64,000 nucleotides of DNA from Pseudoalteromonas rubra (GCF_005886805.2 NZ_CP045430.1:620001-684000); one strand, 5' to 3'; positions 27,115 to 37,138 are shown, counted from the first letter of the stretch. The notes: generated from the letters alone by a model not told the origin. Made by a program: numbers and translations.

Positions 27115-27996
27115 ATGCTAAAAAATATCCTTATTTTCGTCACTTTGCTCTATTGCGGCGCACTCGCAGCAAATAGCGCTCAGCCTGCTCCCGTCTTAAC
27201 CGAGCAACAGCAGCAACAAGTATTACAAAGGCTGCAAGAGCCAATGTATCGCCCATTAATGGAGCGCTATATTTTAGACGAGCTAAAATCCTTACGGCAG
27301 GATCAACAAAAGCTGCGTGAGGATGTCACTTTACAGCTCACCCACAAACAGCTTGATGCTGCCGATCGCGCACTGACCTATACCACGGATACCATCAACA
27401 ATGTGCTGTTCATCATCACAGCCACTGCCTCACTGCTCGTGTTGGTTGGCTGGAATTCATTACGGGATATCAAAAATAAAGTTGAAGAAACGGTCAATGA
27501 CAGAGTCGGAAACATCACCGAAGAATATGAACAAAGGCTCAGAACGCTTGAAGAAAAACTCAAAGAGCGCTCAGAAGAAATTCTCAACAACCAACGAAAA
27601 ATCACGATTACAAACGAAATTCACTCGTTATGGATGCGGGCAAATCTTGAAAGTGACATGCATGGCAAAATCGAGATGTACGACGAAATCCTGAAACGTC
27701 ACCCCGATGATGTTGAAGCAATGGTTTACAAAGCCGATGCACTGCTTGAATTGGAACAAACAGGGCCCGCTATTAACCTTTGTAATCAGGCACTTGAAAT
27801 TGATAGTGACTACGGCTATGCCTATTGGCAACGCGCCTGTGCCTATGCACTGCTGGATCAATATGCTGATGCGATTGCCGACATAAAAATGGCCCTGGCT
27901 TACTCGCCAAACCTAAAGAATGAGCTCAATAACGAGCCCTCATTTCAAGTTTTGGAGACAAACCCGAGCTTTAAGGAATTGGTTGAGCACTGGTAG
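27115..27996 (+). CDS. exported/membrane TPR protein
   Basis: This 293-aa protein has a signal peptide at 1-19 (ILIFVTLLYCGALA). A Gln-rich helical region follows, then a transmembrane segment at about 98-118 (VLFIITATASLLVLVGW). A long coiled coil (about 122-165, Glu/Lys/Arg rich) precedes two or three TPR units (ALLELEQTGPAINLCNQALE; YAYWQRACAYALLDQYADAI). The layout suggests a scaffold in the inner membrane with a TPR domain in the cytoplasm. No partner is encoded beside it. Confidence 0.8.
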   Translation: MLKNILIFVTLLYCGALAANSAQPAPVLTEQQQQQVLQRLQEPMYRPLMERYILDELKSLRQDQQKLREDVTLQLTHKQLDAADRALTYTTDTINNVLFIITATASLLVLVGWNSLRDIKNKVEETVNDRVGNITEEYEQRLRTLEEKLKERSEEILNNQRKITITNEIHSLWMRANLESDMHGKIEMYDEILKRHPDDVEAMVYKADALLELEQTGPAINLCNQALEIDSDYGYAYWQRACAYALLDQYADAIADIKMALAYSPNLKNELNNEPSFQVLETNPSFKELVEHW

Positions 27997-28063
27997 CGGC
28001 ACTCATCTGTGCTGAGGCTATGTACCTGAAAAACACTGTGCATAGCCTTGGTGGTTGACACAC

Positions 28064-28522
28064 TTAACGAAAAAACACGACCTTTTTAATTTTGCCGTTT
28101 TCAATTTGATAGCTGGTCACAAATTCCGAGCGTTTGTCCACAACACCCGCCTCCTTACTGCAAATCTCCGAAGTTTCATGATCAATCACGATGGAGCCAT
28201 GCGTAATGCGCTTAATTGAGGTAGCTTTAAGGCAGTGCATTTTCTTAAACATTAGCCCATAACGCTCGATCAGTTTTTCTTTTCCCGTAAACATCAAGGT
28301 TTGCGGATACATGTAAAACTCAACATCTTCGGCATATAACTCAATAAACTTGCGTATGTTTTGCGCGTTATACGCCAGAATAAGCTTGTCGACCACAGCT
28401 TCTGCCGCCAGTTCCTGCTCTGTCTTTGTTAACTGATAATCGCTGGCCTGTTCATCAAGCGCAGGGTTTGCCGACCCAATAATTGAGTAAACCAATCCAA
28501 TCAGTACAAATAGGTATTTCAT
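28064..28522 (-). CDS. exported SnoaL/NTF2-like protein
   Basis: This 152-aa protein has a signal peptide at 1-18 (FVLIGLVYSIIGSA). The mature part has the NTF2-like cone-fold pattern: LILAYNAQNIRKFIELYAED, then FTGKEKLIERYGLMF, then VTSYQIENGKIKKVVFFR. Such proteins bind small ligands or act as isomerase-like enzymes. In SnoaL-like exported members the ligand is usually unknown. The gene stands alone, with intergenic gaps on both sides. Confidence 0.8.
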   Translation of the reverse strand: MKYLFVLIGLVYSIIGSANPALDEQASDYQLTKTEQELAAEAVVDKLILAYNAQNIRKFIELYAEDVEFYMYPQTLMFTGKEKLIERYGLMFKKMHCLKATSIKRITHGSIVIDHETSEICSKEAGVVDKRSEFVTSYQIENGKIKKVVFFR

Positions 28523-28651
28523 AAATTACCTTTTCATGGGACTAATTGGCGTGCACGATAGCAAATTCAGTTGCCAGAATACAGAATCAGGCCAGTCCAT
28601 TGGGAAGTTTTGCGTTTCTAAGTGTCAATATTCGAGTACATTGCCTGACGC

Positions 28652-29392
28652 TCACCAATATTGCTCTACCGTAATATGCCCAGGTTGTGCCCGCCGGTTA
28701 CGAGCAAAGCCCATCGTCTGTAATAATGTCGTCGTGTCTTTCACCATTTGCGGGTTACCACACAACATAAATTGGCTGTCTGCTGGCAGCTGCTCAAAAC
28801 CACAATGGCGGCACAGCTCTGCGCTCTCGAGCAGGTTTGTCACTCTTCCGGACAGCGTATGCGCCGTCTTCTCCCGACTAACTAAGGGCACATATTTGAA
28901 CTGCTTAAAGATTTTTTCGGTATCCAGTAGCATGTCCTGATAGCACAAATCCTGTGCATGACGCACGCCGTTGACCAGTACAACCCGATCAAAGCGCTTC
29001 CACAGCTTTCCATCGCTCAGCATAGACAAAAAAGGGCCTATCGCCGTACCTGTACTCAGCATCCACAGTACACTGGCATCTGGTACTTCATCCAACGTGA
29101 AAAACCCACTAGGCTTGCCTGCCACTAAAATATCATCGTCTATGTCCAGCGCTGCCAACGGAGCTGACAATTGTCCATCTGGCACTTCAATTAAAAAGAA
29201 CTCAAGTAACGGGTCCTGAGGCGCGTTCACAAAAGAGTATGCGCGCGATACTTTTTTGTCTTCAACGGGTAATGCCAGTTTAGTAAACTGACCAGCTGTG
29301 AAAGGGTCTATGTCAGCCGCAACTTTGATACTAAACAAGCTGGGCGTCCACCACAGCTTTTCAACCACTTTGCCATTCACCCAGTTCGCCAT
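28652..29392 (-). CDS. fpr: ferredoxin/flavodoxin-NADP reductase
   Basis: This 246-aa FAD enzyme transfers electrons between NADPH and ferredoxin or flavodoxin. The FAD-binding motif SRAYSFVNAP (RxYS type) is at about residues 49-58. The nucleotide part has MLSTGTAIGPFLSML (about 107-121). The C-terminal region has MLCGNPQMVKDT and ends EQYW, the aromatic end typical of bacterial Fpr. GGGAGC precedes the ATG at 29392. In gammaproteobacteria fpr supports flavodoxin-dependent enzymes and the oxidative-stress response. It is monocistronic here. Confidence 0.95.
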   Translation of the reverse strand: MANWVNGKVVEKLWWTPSLFSIKVAADIDPFTAGQFTKLALPVEDKKVSRAYSFVNAPQDPLLEFFLIEVPDGQLSAPLAALDIDDDILVAGKPSGFFTLDEVPDASVLWMLSTGTAIGPFLSMLSDGKLWKRFDRVVLVNGVRHAQDLCYQDMLLDTEKIFKQFKYVPLVSREKTAHTLSGRVTNLLESAELCRHCGFEQLPADSQFMLCGNPQMVKDTTTLLQTMGFARNRRAQPGHITVEQYW

Positions 29393-29484
29393 ACTTGCTC
29401 CCGATAGTTTTCTTATACCTGCACCTTAAATCTGGCATAAAGTGAGGTAAAAACAAATTTTTATATGAATCAAGCCCGCTAACA

Positions 29485-30474
29485 CTACATCCCTTTACAC
29501 CAGCGTTTGGCCAGTGCACTCGAAAGCTGAGGTTGCTCAGCGCTATTTCGAACAGGTCTTGCCACAGCCTGATTTAGACTAAAACGCGCCGACAACAGCA
29601 TAACAAACTCGATATAGTCCGCCGCAATTGTCTCTATATCCTGCAGTTGCTGTCGTTGTGACTGATTCAGATTATTAGCAGAACTATATGACCGGAAGGT
29701 GTCGAGCCATTGAATAAACCTCCCTCCTTGCTCTGTCAGCATGTCGACCTCCAGAATGCTCAAGGCGCGCAGCTGATCATATGCTTGCGTATCATTTTTG
29801 GCCAGCGCAACGACCAACATGTTTGCCACCACAGCCTGTGCATTGCGTTTATCTCCCACAGCCAGATAGTGTTCACGCGCTTGCTGATACGCGCGCTGCG
29901 CCTCATCATAGCGTTTGAGCTGCAAAGCCGTATTGCCTTTAGCGACATGCAATCCGGCTAGGATAATGCTCGGTAGGTACTTTTCCTCAATTCCCTGAAG
30001 TAGACGAAATCCAATCGCTGGCTGGTCGGCATTGCGATGTACTATCGCAATATTGATTTTAATAAGCGCTCGTTGATCGTGGCTGTTGGCGTATGTTAAC
30101 GCACAACGATAGTGCGTCAGTGCGTCTTCAGGTTGCCCAACCTTACGATAGGCAACGCCTATGTTATTTATAACATTAAGCTCTTTACCCGTAACGTGAG
30201 AAGATAATCTTCCCGACTGAAGTATTTGAGCGACCTCTTCGACGAGTTTCCAGTCCTGTACCCTAGTTGCAGCCATCAACAAATAGCGATATGCCAGTGC
30301 CGCCTCGGCGCAGGTTGCGCGCTGAAAACGCTCCTGATTGCTTAAATACGTTTGCACAGCTTGTTGAGGCTGGTTAAATGCTTGTGATTTCAGCAACTCT
30401 ATCGGCACATTACAGGATGCTGTTGTTGACAGGGCCATTCCCCAGGATAACAACATAGTCGGAAAAACTATCAT
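29485..30474 (-). CDS. exported TPR protein, 329 aa
   Basis: The start at 30474 was chosen because it opens a signal peptide (MIVFPTMLLSWGMALSTTA). The longer frame from 30549 adds an improbable leader. The body is a series of tetratricopeptide-like helix pairs (PEDALTHYRCALTYA; YDEAQRAYQQAREHYLAVGD). Members of this kind usually serve as periplasmic scaffolds. The neighbouring fpr gene is separated by 92 bp on the same strand, but nothing suggests a joint function. Confidence 0.75.
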   Translation of the reverse strand: MIVFPTMLLSWGMALSTTASCNVPIELLKSQAFNQPQQAVQTYLSNQERFQRATCAEAALAYRYLLMAATRVQDWKLVEEVAQILQSGRLSSHVTGKELNVINNIGVAYRKVGQPEDALTHYRCALTYANSHDQRALIKINIAIVHRNADQPAIGFRLLQGIEEKYLPSIILAGLHVAKGNTALQLKRYDEAQRAYQQAREHYLAVGDKRNAQAVVANMLVVALAKNDTQAYDQLRALSILEVDMLTEQGGRFIQWLDTFRSYSSANNLNQSQRQQLQDIETIAADYIEFVMLLSARFSLNQAVARPVRNSAEQPQLSSALAKRWCKGM

Positions 30475-30850
30475 CTCAGACCTTAATATAAAACCGCATA
30501 CCCTGAGTATATAGCTAACTGGTAAGATTAAACGCCAACCCGCATACATTTATTTCAGTTCAGCGAATACTGAGAAGAAATAAAATGACAAAATGTCTGC
30601 AAGGAATGTTCAACGAAAAACTATTCTCGAAACAGGCTCTTTAATTTGGTAAAGGCATATATCATTGTCGCGCCTCCCCGGATATTCAAGAAAATGAATA
30701 ACACAAGACAGAGGGCAATAGATTTCAGATAAAAAAAAGCCGCACTAGGTGCGGCTTTTTGGGTGTGATTCGCGTTGTTTTAGGCGTGTCTCCAAAACTC
30801 TGCGATTACGTTACCAAGGAACAGGGAGATCCTGGGCAGGACCAAATTTT
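30475..30850. other. intergenic region with the deoBD terminator
   Basis: About 375 bp. It contains the terminator hairpin at 30734-30760 and the promoter of the TPR gene on the minus strand. No open frame is credible, and nothing else stands out. Confidence 0.5.
30734..30760. terminator. bidirectional rho-independent terminator after deoD
   Basis: AAAAAGCCGCAC (30734-30745) pairs with GTGCGGCTTTTT (30749-30760) with a 3-nt loop. An A-run on one side and a T-run on the other let it work in both directions. It ends the deoB-deoD transcript. Confidence 0.9.
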
Positions 30851-31552
30851 TTAAATTGACTCAAGGGCAATTTTAACCATTTCATTGAACGTGCTTTGAC
30901 GCTCTTCTGGTGGTGTTGCTTCGCCAGTGATTACGTGATCGCTCACCGTAAATAGCGCCATTGCTTTTGCACCATACTCGGCAGCAACACCGTACAGGCC
31001 AGCTGTTTCCATATCAACAGCCAGTACACCTAACTTATCCAGTTCAGGGTAAAAGCTGCTGTCAGCCTGATAGAAAGTGTCTGTGGTGTATACGTTACCT
31101 ACTTTTGCTTCAATACCCAGACGGCGAGCAGCGTTAACACCATTCTCAAGCAGACCAAAGTCAGCAATGGCAGCAAAATCAAAGCCTCGTACGCGAGCGC
31201 GATTTACATTTGAGTCTGTACTTGCACCTTGTGCAAAGATCACGTCACGGATTTTAGTATCCTGGTTGATACCCCCACAGGTACCAATGCGAATTAAGTT
31301 TTTAACACCAAAGCTGACAATCAGCTCACGAGCGTAGATAGACATGGATGGAATACCCATACCAGAGCCCATAATACTTACTGGTTTACCGTTATAAGTG
31401 CCAGTAAAACCGAACATGTTGCGTACGTCCGTTACCTGACGTGCGTCTTGCAAAAAGTTTTCAGCAATGTACTTGGCACGCAGTGGGTCCCCTGGCATTA
31501 GCACCGTTTCTGCAAAATCACCTGGGTTAGCATTAATATGCGGAGTACTCAT
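30851..31552 (-). CDS. deoD: purine nucleoside phosphorylase, DeoD type
   Basis: This 233-aa hexameric cytosolic enzyme splits purine (deoxy)nucleosides with phosphate into base and (deoxy)ribose-1-phosphate. Family motifs are present: [13 protein letters not shown] (phosphate site), [22 protein letters not shown] and [12 protein letters not shown], plus a catalytic Asp in TVSDHV. The length equals that of other DeoD proteins (about 235-239). It lies 17 bp downstream of deoB in the same operon. The enzyme feeds the pentose phosphate made here to DeoB. Confidence 0.98.
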   Translation of the reverse strand: MSTPHINANPGDFAETVLMPGDPLRAKYIAENFLQDARQVTDVRNMFGFTGTYNGKPVSIMGSGMGIPSMSIYARELIVSFGVKNLIRIGTCGGINQDTKIRDVIFAQGASTDSNVNRARVRGFDFAAIADFGLLENGVNAARRLGIEAKVGNVYTTDTFYQADSSFYPELDKLGVLAVDMETAGLYGVAAEYGAKAMALFTVSDHVITGEATPPEERQSTFNEMVKIALESI

Positions 31553-31569
31553 AACATGTTTCCTTTAAT

Positions 31570-32784
31570 TCAAGCCTTAGCGAGTTGGGCTGCAAAGCCG
31601 TCACCATAATCACAAGCAGATAAGTTAAACCACTGAGCCAGCGTCTGACCCATATCTGCGAAGCTGTTTCTTTCACCTAACGGAGTATTGTTCATTCCAT
31701 TACGATACGCCAATACTGGCACGTATTCGCGGGTGTGGTCTGTGCCCGGTGCGGTCGGATCACAGCCGTGGTCCGCTGTAATTAACAGCAGATCATCGTC
31801 TTTTAATTGGTTAATGATGTTCGGTAAATAAGCATCAAACTGCGCCAGCGCCTCAGCATAGCCCACCGCATTGCGGCGATGACCGAATTTTTCATCGAAA
31901 TCCACCAGGTTAGTGAAAATCAAACTATGATCCGGAGCGCTTTGCATAACGTCACTGGTTTTTTCCAGCAAATTCATCAGGCCAGGCGCTTTATGCTTTT
32001 GTGTAATACCTTGATGCGCATAGATATCAGCGATTTTACCAATACTGATCACTTCACCACCGTCGTTCGCCAGTTTGTCTAATACTGTCGGTGAGGGCGG
32101 TAACACGGAGTAATCACGTCGATTACCAGTACGAATAAAGTCGGCACTAGAAGTGCCTATAAATGGCCGCGCAATCACTCGTCCTATATTCATTTCATCA
32201 AGTAGTGCCCGTGCGATTTCACATACTTGATAAAGCTTGTCAAGGCCAAATGATTGCTCATGTGCGGCTATTTGAAACACACTGTCAACTGAGGTGTAGC
32301 AAATTGGCATGCCAGTTTTGACGTGCTCTTCACCCAGTTGCTCTAAAATGGTTGTGCCTGATGCATAGCAGTTACCCAAAATTCCGGGAATATCTGCGCG
32401 CTTGCACAACTCATCAATAAATTCTTGTGGGAAACAAGGCTGTGTATTGGGGAAATAACCCCACTCAAACAACACAGGTACGCCTGCCATTTCCCAGTGC
32501 CCAGACGGCGTATCTTTACCGCTGGATAATTCTTTTGCATAACCCCATGCAGCTTGCGGTTCAATACGCTGTGCAACTTCACAGGTTTCTTTGCCTGCGG
32601 CTTCACATGCTGCAATAAGTCCAAGCTTACTTAAATTAGGCAAAGATAAGGCTTCACCTTTTTCTTGCTTATATGCTGCTAATAGATGAGCTAAGGTATT
32701 AGCACCAGCATCTCCAAACTTCTCGGCATCGGGTGCAGCCCCAATCCCTAAGCTGTCTGCCATTAATATGATTGCTCTTGCCAT
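31570..32784 (-). CDS. deoB: phosphopentomutase
   Basis: This 404-aa metal-dependent mutase of the alkaline-phosphatase superfamily interconverts (deoxy)ribose-1-phosphate and -5-phosphate. The N-terminal metal site ([16 protein letters not shown]) and the C-terminal metal motif ([20 protein letters not shown]) are intact. It is first in the deoB-deoD operon, so phosphorolysis products enter central metabolism. It is divergent from udk-nupC, and the intervening region holds two identical palindromes. This suggests common control by a nucleoside-responsive regulator. Confidence 0.98.
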   Translation of the reverse strand: MARAIILMADSLGIGAAPDAEKFGDAGANTLAHLLAAYKQEKGEALSLPNLSKLGLIAACEAAGKETCEVAQRIEPQAAWGYAKELSSGKDTPSGHWEMAGVPVLFEWGYFPNTQPCFPQEFIDELCKRADIPGILGNCYASGTTILEQLGEEHVKTGMPICYTSVDSVFQIAAHEQSFGLDKLYQVCEIARALLDEMNIGRVIARPFIGTSSADFIRTGNRRDYSVLPPSPTVLDKLANDGGEVISIGKIADIYAHQGITQKHKAPGLMNLLEKTSDVMQSAPDHSLIFTNLVDFDEKFGHRRNAVGYAEALAQFDAYLPNIINQLKDDDLLLITADHGCDPTAPGTDHTREYVPVLAYRNGMNNTPLGERNSFADMGQTLAQWFNLSACDYGDGFAAQLAKA

Positions 32785-33100
32785 AATCTACCTCTCATCT
32801 ATTTATTCTGACGCACAACGATTTTGTTTTTAGGTCGTGATTACTCGTCAGAGGGTGTTACTTTATTTGTAGCCCAAATTAACGTACAGGACATAAGTCC
32901 GCTGTCATAAAAGCATAACAAAAATCCATTTGTCCCCATATTAATTAAATTTCAACACTAATTGGACCAGCGGACATAAGTCCTGTTTTGTTATAACCAA
33001 AACAATTAAATTTGCTCCTTAAGCGAGGCAAAAGAGATTAATCGTGTCTTTTTTGCTATTGTGATCTTCCAACATTAGCAACTGCTGGGTGTGAACTTTA
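32785..33100. promoter_or_regulatory. divergent deoBD / udk-nupC regulatory region
   Basis: This 316-bp region contains two exact copies of the palindrome GGACATAAGTCC, at 32889-32900 and 32972-32983, with centres 83 bp apart (close to eight helical turns). In the first copy the flanks read CAG and GCTG; in the second CAGC and CTG. The pair is therefore nearly inverted as well as repeated, with a related half-site TTTGTCC between them. The arrangement suits a repressor that loops DNA and controls both operons. Confidence 0.55.
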
Positions 33101-33730
33101 GTGACACGAACAATTATAGCCATCGCCGGCGCATCTGCGTCCGGTAAGTCTCTTTTTAGTCAAACTATTTATAACGAACTAGTAAACGAACTTGAGTCGG
33201 GTGCCATCGCCGTTATAGAAGAAGACGCCTATTATAAAGATCAATCGCATTTGCCGTTTGAACACAGAACTCAAACGAACTATGACCATCCGGATGCGTT
33301 TGAACATGCGTTAATGAAAGAGCACCTGACGCAACTGCGTCAAGGTAAGTCTGTACAAGTACCGACTTACGACTATGCTCAACATACACGCAGTAGTGAG
33401 ACACGCACGGTAAACCCGGCAAAGATTTTAGTCGTTGAAGGGATCTTACTGTTAAGCGATCCAGCATTAATCGAAGAATTTGATATCAAGGTGTTTATTG
33501 ATACACCGCTTGATATCTGTCTGCTGCGAAGAATGCAACGAGACATAGAAACTCGCGGTAGAAGTATCTCTTCGGTGGTTGAGCAATATCAGGCAACGGT
33601 AAGACCTATGTTTTACCAGTTTATTGAGCCTTCAAAGCACAATGCCGACTTGGTCGTTACCCGTGGCGGTATGAATCGCGTTGCGATTGATATTATTAAA
33701 AGTAAAATAAAATATTTACTGCAAGAATAA
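33101..33730 (+). CDS. udk: uridine kinase
   Basis: This 209-aa enzyme phosphorylates uridine and cytidine using ATP or GTP. The start is GTG 33101, which opens the normal Udk N-terminus with its P-loop GASASGKS. Other conserved parts are [37 protein letters not shown], and [13 protein letters not shown]. Its stop is 17 bp before the nupC start, so import of nucleosides and their trapping as nucleotides are encoded together. Confidence 0.97.
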   Translation: MTRTIIAIAGASASGKSLFSQTIYNELVNELESGAIAVIEEDAYYKDQSHLPFEHRTQTNYDHPDAFEHALMKEHLTQLRQGKSVQVPTYDYAQHTRSSETRTVNPAKILVVEGILLLSDPALIEEFDIKVFIDTPLDICLLRRMQRDIETRGRSISSVVEQYQATVRPMFYQFIEPSKHNADLVVTRGGMNRVAIDIIKSKIKYLLQE

Positions 33731-33747
33731 TACGGGAACAATCTGGC

Positions 33748-34971
33748 ATGACAACAATAATGAGCTTAGTCGGCATGTTAATGCTACTAGCCATCGCCTA
33801 CGCAGCTTCCACCAAGCGTAGTGCCATTAATTATCGAACCGTGGGTATCGCATTTATCATGCAAATACTCATTGGTGGCTTCGTACTTTTCGTAGAAGCC
33901 GGTAAAAACGCGCTGGCGGCTATGTCGAGAGCGGTTTCATCCGTGATCGGCTATGCCAATGACGGGATCAGCTTCCTGTTTGGTCCTTTGGCCGGTGCGG
34001 ACAACATAGGGTTTATTTTTGCGATCCAGGTACTTCCTGTGATCGTATTCTTCTCAGCCCTGGTCGGTGTGTTATATCACATCGGTATTATGGAGTGGAT
34101 CATCAAAATCTTAGGGGGTGGTCTACAGAAGCTGCTCAAAACGTCCAGACCAGAGTCTTTGTCAGCAACGGCAAATATCTTCGTAGGACAAACTGAAGCA
34201 CCTTTAATCGTAAAGCCTTTTATCCCTAAGATGACCCAGTCAGAACTGTTTGCCGTAATGGTAGGTGGTTTGGCGACAGTAGCAGGCTCTGTCATGGCAG
34301 GCTACGTTGCTATTGGGGTTGAATTAAAGTACCTGATTGCAGCCAGCTTTATGGCAGCACCAGGCGGTTTCCTGATGGCCAAGATGATTGTGCCGGAAAC
34401 CGAAAAGCCAAAAGAAAACCTCGCAGAGGTTGATAGCGGCGACGACAAGCCGGTTAATGTAATAGACGCAGCAGCAGCTGGCGCGTCAAGCGGTATGCAT
34501 CTGGCACTGAACGTTGGTGCAATGTTACTGGCTTTTGTGGCACTGATTGCACTATTAAACGGGTTACTTGGTGGTATTGGTGGGATGTTTGACCATCCAA
34601 CACTGACGCTACAAGAGATTTTAGGCTATGTATTTGCTCCGGTTGCCTGGATGTTAGGCGTACCTTGGGCAGAAGCCACTCAGGCAGGCAGCTTTATCGG
34701 CCAGAAACTGGTTGTGAACGAGTTTGTTGCTTACCTGGACTTTATGAATTATCGCGACACGTTAAGTGAACACACACAAGCGATTGTCACATTCGCGTTA
34801 TGTGGATTTGCTAACTTGTCATCGATAGCCATCTTACTAGGCGGATTAGGCGGTATGGCGCCGAGTCGAAGAAAGGATATCGCACGCTTAGGGCTCAGGG
34901 CGGTTTTAGCAGGGTCTATGGCTAACCTAATGAGCGCAGCAATTGCAGGGTTTTTCCTCTCGCTAGCTTAG
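33748..34971 (+). CDS. nupC: concentrative nucleoside transporter (NupC family)
   Basis: This 407-aa inner-membrane transporter imports nucleosides with H+ or Na+. It has about ten hydrophobic segments and the family signature [12 protein letters not shown] (about 148-160). The C-terminal half has the [19 protein letters not shown] segment and [20 protein letters not shown]. It is co-transcribed with udk and divergent from deoBD, forming a complete uptake-and-salvage module. Confidence 0.97.
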   Translation: MTTIMSLVGMLMLLAIAYAASTKRSAINYRTVGIAFIMQILIGGFVLFVEAGKNALAAMSRAVSSVIGYANDGISFLFGPLAGADNIGFIFAIQVLPVIVFFSALVGVLYHIGIMEWIIKILGGGLQKLLKTSRPESLSATANIFVGQTEAPLIVKPFIPKMTQSELFAVMVGGLATVAGSVMAGYVAIGVELKYLIAASFMAAPGGFLMAKMIVPETEKPKENLAEVDSGDDKPVNVIDAAAAGASSGMHLALNVGAMLLAFVALIALLNGLLGGIGGMFDHPTLTLQEILGYVFAPVAWMLGVPWAEATQAGSFIGQKLVVNEFVAYLDFMNYRDTLSEHTQAIVTFALCGFANLSSIAILLGGLGGMAPSRRKDIARLGLRAVLAGSMANLMSAAIAGFFLSLA

Positions 34972-35062
34972 AAACTTAATGAGATAAGCCTCAGTTGCAA
35001 AACAATTGGTTGGTTGCTTTAAGGGGTTAGAGTAACCAAACTAACTTGAACGATACTTCACC

Positions 35063-35086
35063 AAAGGGCCTTTATGGCCCTTTTAT
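35063..35086 (+). terminator. rho-independent terminator after nupC
   Basis: AAAGGGCC (35063-35070) pairs with GGCCCTTT (35076-35083) around TTTAT, and the right arm runs into TTTTA. It ends the udk-nupC transcript. Confidence 0.8.
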
Positions 35087-35101
35087 CGTTTCTATACGCT
35101 C

Positions 35102-35311
35102 ATACCAATTTCACTTAATACCTGGTCTATTTGAAGGAGCAAATATGACGCTAACAGCGTTAAAAACTTCTCATTTAGAGCAACTAAATAGCAAAATTTT
35201 TGCCTCGCCTATAGGGATGTAGGTGCCTCAGCGATAGCAGGACGCGGGAGCGGTGTTATCGACTATATTTTCTCGCCTCAAAATAGAACACTTAATTAAG
35301 CAAATTGGTAT
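35102..35311. repeat. MITE-like element with inverted ends
   Basis: This 210-bp non-coding element is bounded by ATACCAATTT (35102-35111) and its exact inverse AAATTGGTAT (35302-35311). The similarity continues inward as TCACTTAAT against ATTAAG. It carries no transposase. Inside is a 25-codon frame, ATG 35145 to TAG 35220-35222, with GAAGGAGCAAAT before it. The right end overlaps the stop of the membrane-protein gene at 35292. I believe that elements with these ends are common intergenic repeats in Pseudoalteromonas, but only one copy lies in this window. Confidence 0.6.
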
Positions 35312-36197
35312 CACTTCTTTTTGTTATCCGGTAAGTTTCCTGTGCATGCAGGTAAAGTCCCTTCACTATGCGAAAGAACCCCCAAACAAGCAATAACGGC
35401 ATTAAGATCAAGTCAAACAGATTCACCGCCAGTGTACTCACTAAATAATGCGACAAAGCGTTCTGCTGATACCTGACATGCTTAGGTGATACTTTTTCCA
35501 GTTCATGAATGCTCGACTCCGCTTTGTCTTTTAATGACGCTTTATTCTGTCCATGTGTGACATCCTGATGATATTGCAACAACGCTGTACGACCCGTGGT
35601 TTTATAGCTGGCACTCACAGACTGACTAATGGCACCACTAATATGAATAGCATAAGGCAACATCAGATGTAGCAATACAAAAGCCAACAATAGTCCTTCA
35701 CATATCCGTTTAAAAACAGCACATAGCACCACAGGCAAAGCAAATAACTCAGCGCATAACCAAACCATCGCGCCACATAGCGTGACAATCAGTAGCGGCA
35801 TAGCAATGACATGTGCAGCCTCACTAAGCAACGACAGTATCTCTACAGCAACCAATGAGGCAAGGTTCAGATTAATGCCTTGCTGCAGGTAATGTGTCAC
35901 TGTCGTAATCATGTTACCGACATCAACCTTAAACTCGGCAATAAATGACACGCCCACCTGGCTGCTTTCCACCACTTTGAGTAGCCCGTTAATCTCTGCC
36001 AGATAAAACAAATCGTCCAGGGCCTGCGCTTCAACATGATGCAGGTATGCCTGATTGCTCAGGTATACGGCATCCGGTTGATGCTGCCAGTCATGATAAT
36101 GGATCACCGCAAGGGTAAAAAAAATAACCACCACCAGTAGTAGCAGAGCCCGCATCACCGTGTGCTCGTGTTGCCAAAGCTGTTTCGCAAAGTTCAT
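35292..36197 (-). CDS. multi-span membrane protein coupled to a GH25 lysozyme-like gene
   Basis: 301 aa from ATG 36197, chosen because its ATG shares bases with the stop of the upstream gene (ATGA overlap). The protein has one hydrophobic segment near the N-terminus (about 17-36) and then a soluble loop of about 75 aa. A hydrophobic block of three segments follows (about 115-185), with another near the C-terminus. The final residues DTNLLN and the stop codon are encoded by the inverted end of the MITE-like element, so the original C-terminus may have been altered. No family is recognised. Coupling to a cell-wall hydrolase suggests an envelope role. Confidence 0.75.
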   Translation of the reverse strand: MNFAKQLWQHEHTVMRALLLLVVVIFFTLAVIHYHDWQHQPDAVYLSNQAYLHHVEAQALDDLFYLAEINGLLKVVESSQVGVSFIAEFKVDVGNMITTVTHYLQQGINLNLASLVAVEILSLLSEAAHVIAMPLLIVTLCGAMVWLCAELFALPVVLCAVFKRICEGLLLAFVLLHLMLPYAIHISGAISQSVSASYKTTGRTALLQYHQDVTHGQNKASLKDKAESSIHELEKVSPKHVRYQQNALSHYLVSTLAVNLFDLILMPLLLVWGFFRIVKGLYLHAQETYRITKRSDTNLLN

Positions 36198-36991
36198 GAT
36201 TTTGCTCCCATACTTGTGCACTTCAAAGCATTTAGCCCCGGCTCTCCCGCTATCACCACATCCATATCAACCGAAGTGCGCACACCTGCAACTTGGGCAG
36301 AATCTGAATATTGCCATAACCACCAGGCATGTGCCTGCTGAGGGACATCGGGGCTGTCAGCATAATCAGCCAGCCAAAAAGGTTGGTTAGCGAACTGGGC
36401 CGATAAGTTCTCTTGCCAAAAATCGCCATAACTATACAAAATGGTTTCACACCCTGTTCGCTGCTTCACGGCTTCCATAAACTGCGCAACCCCATTGCTG
36501 ATCTGTTGCGGTGTACGATTACTGGTGATCTCCACATCCAGCATGGGCATCAGTGTCAATTCCAGCCCCTGTAGGGTTGCCATAAAGTTATCGACCTGCT
36601 TAGTGGGGTCATCGTCCGATTCAAAGAAGTGATATGCCCCCACTTGCAAGCCCGCTGACTTTGCCCCTCTAAAATGAGCATAGAATTGTGGGTCTCGATA
36701 GGTCATGCCATCGGTGGCCTTGATATAAACGAACTGCACACCTGCTTGCGAAACTTTCTGCCAATCAACAGTGCCCTGATAGTGTGACACATCAATCCCC
36801 AATACAGCCTTGGCATTAGGATCACTGAGATACGACTTAAGGTTTTTCGGAAAAAGTACCTCATTCGACGCACTACTCTGCTGTACAGGCGGCATGAATT
36901 CGGGTCGAAAGAAAAAAAACAAACAGGCGATGGCCATAAACAGCACAAAGACCATAGGGGAATCGTGTTCGAGTGTTTTGCTGGAGAGCAT
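36194..36991 (-). CDS. membrane-anchored GH25 (lysozyme-like muramidase) protein
   Basis: This 265-aa protein has an N-terminal membrane anchor or uncleaved signal (residues about 13-31). From about residue 62 it follows the GH25 pattern: GIDVSHYQGTVDWQKV (catalytic Asp region), FVYIKATDG, GAYHFFE, MPMLDVE (catalytic Asp/Glu pair), ILYSYGDFW, and WLWQYSD. GH25 enzymes cut the MurNAc-GlcNAc bond of peptidoglycan. All key acidic residues appear present, so it should be active in the periplasm. Its stop overlaps the start of the membrane-protein gene, so the two are translated together. Confidence 0.92.
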   Translation of the reverse strand: MLSSKTLEHDSPMVFVLFMAIACLFFFFRPEFMPPVQQSSASNEVLFPKNLKSYLSDPNAKAVLGIDVSHYQGTVDWQKVSQAGVQFVYIKATDGMTYRDPQFYAHFRGAKSAGLQVGAYHFFESDDDPTKQVDNFMATLQGLELTLMPMLDVEITSNRTPQQISNGVAQFMEAVKQRTGCETILYSYGDFWQENLSAQFANQPFWLADYADSPDVPQQAHAWWLWQYSDSAQVAGVRTSVDMDVVIAGEPGLNALKCTSMGAKS

Positions 36992-37089
36992 TCAGTGTCC
37001 TTCTCTAAAATAAGTGCTACCAAGCGAATAGTATCTAGTTTAGTCAAAGGAAGTGAGTTTGTCTGATAGGTAGTTTAAATAAGCGAGGA

Positions 37090-37118
37090 AACAAATGGCC
37101 GGTCCGAATCCCCGGCCA
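37090..37118 (-). terminator. terminator of the DUF2999-like/RsmB transcript
   Basis: TGGCCGG (37096-37102) pairs with CCGGCCA (37112-37118). On the minus strand the hairpin is followed by TTTGTTT. It lies 20 bp beyond the stop at 37139. Confidence 0.65.
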
Positions 37119-37138
37119 ACGAGTATAAGTGATGTGAT

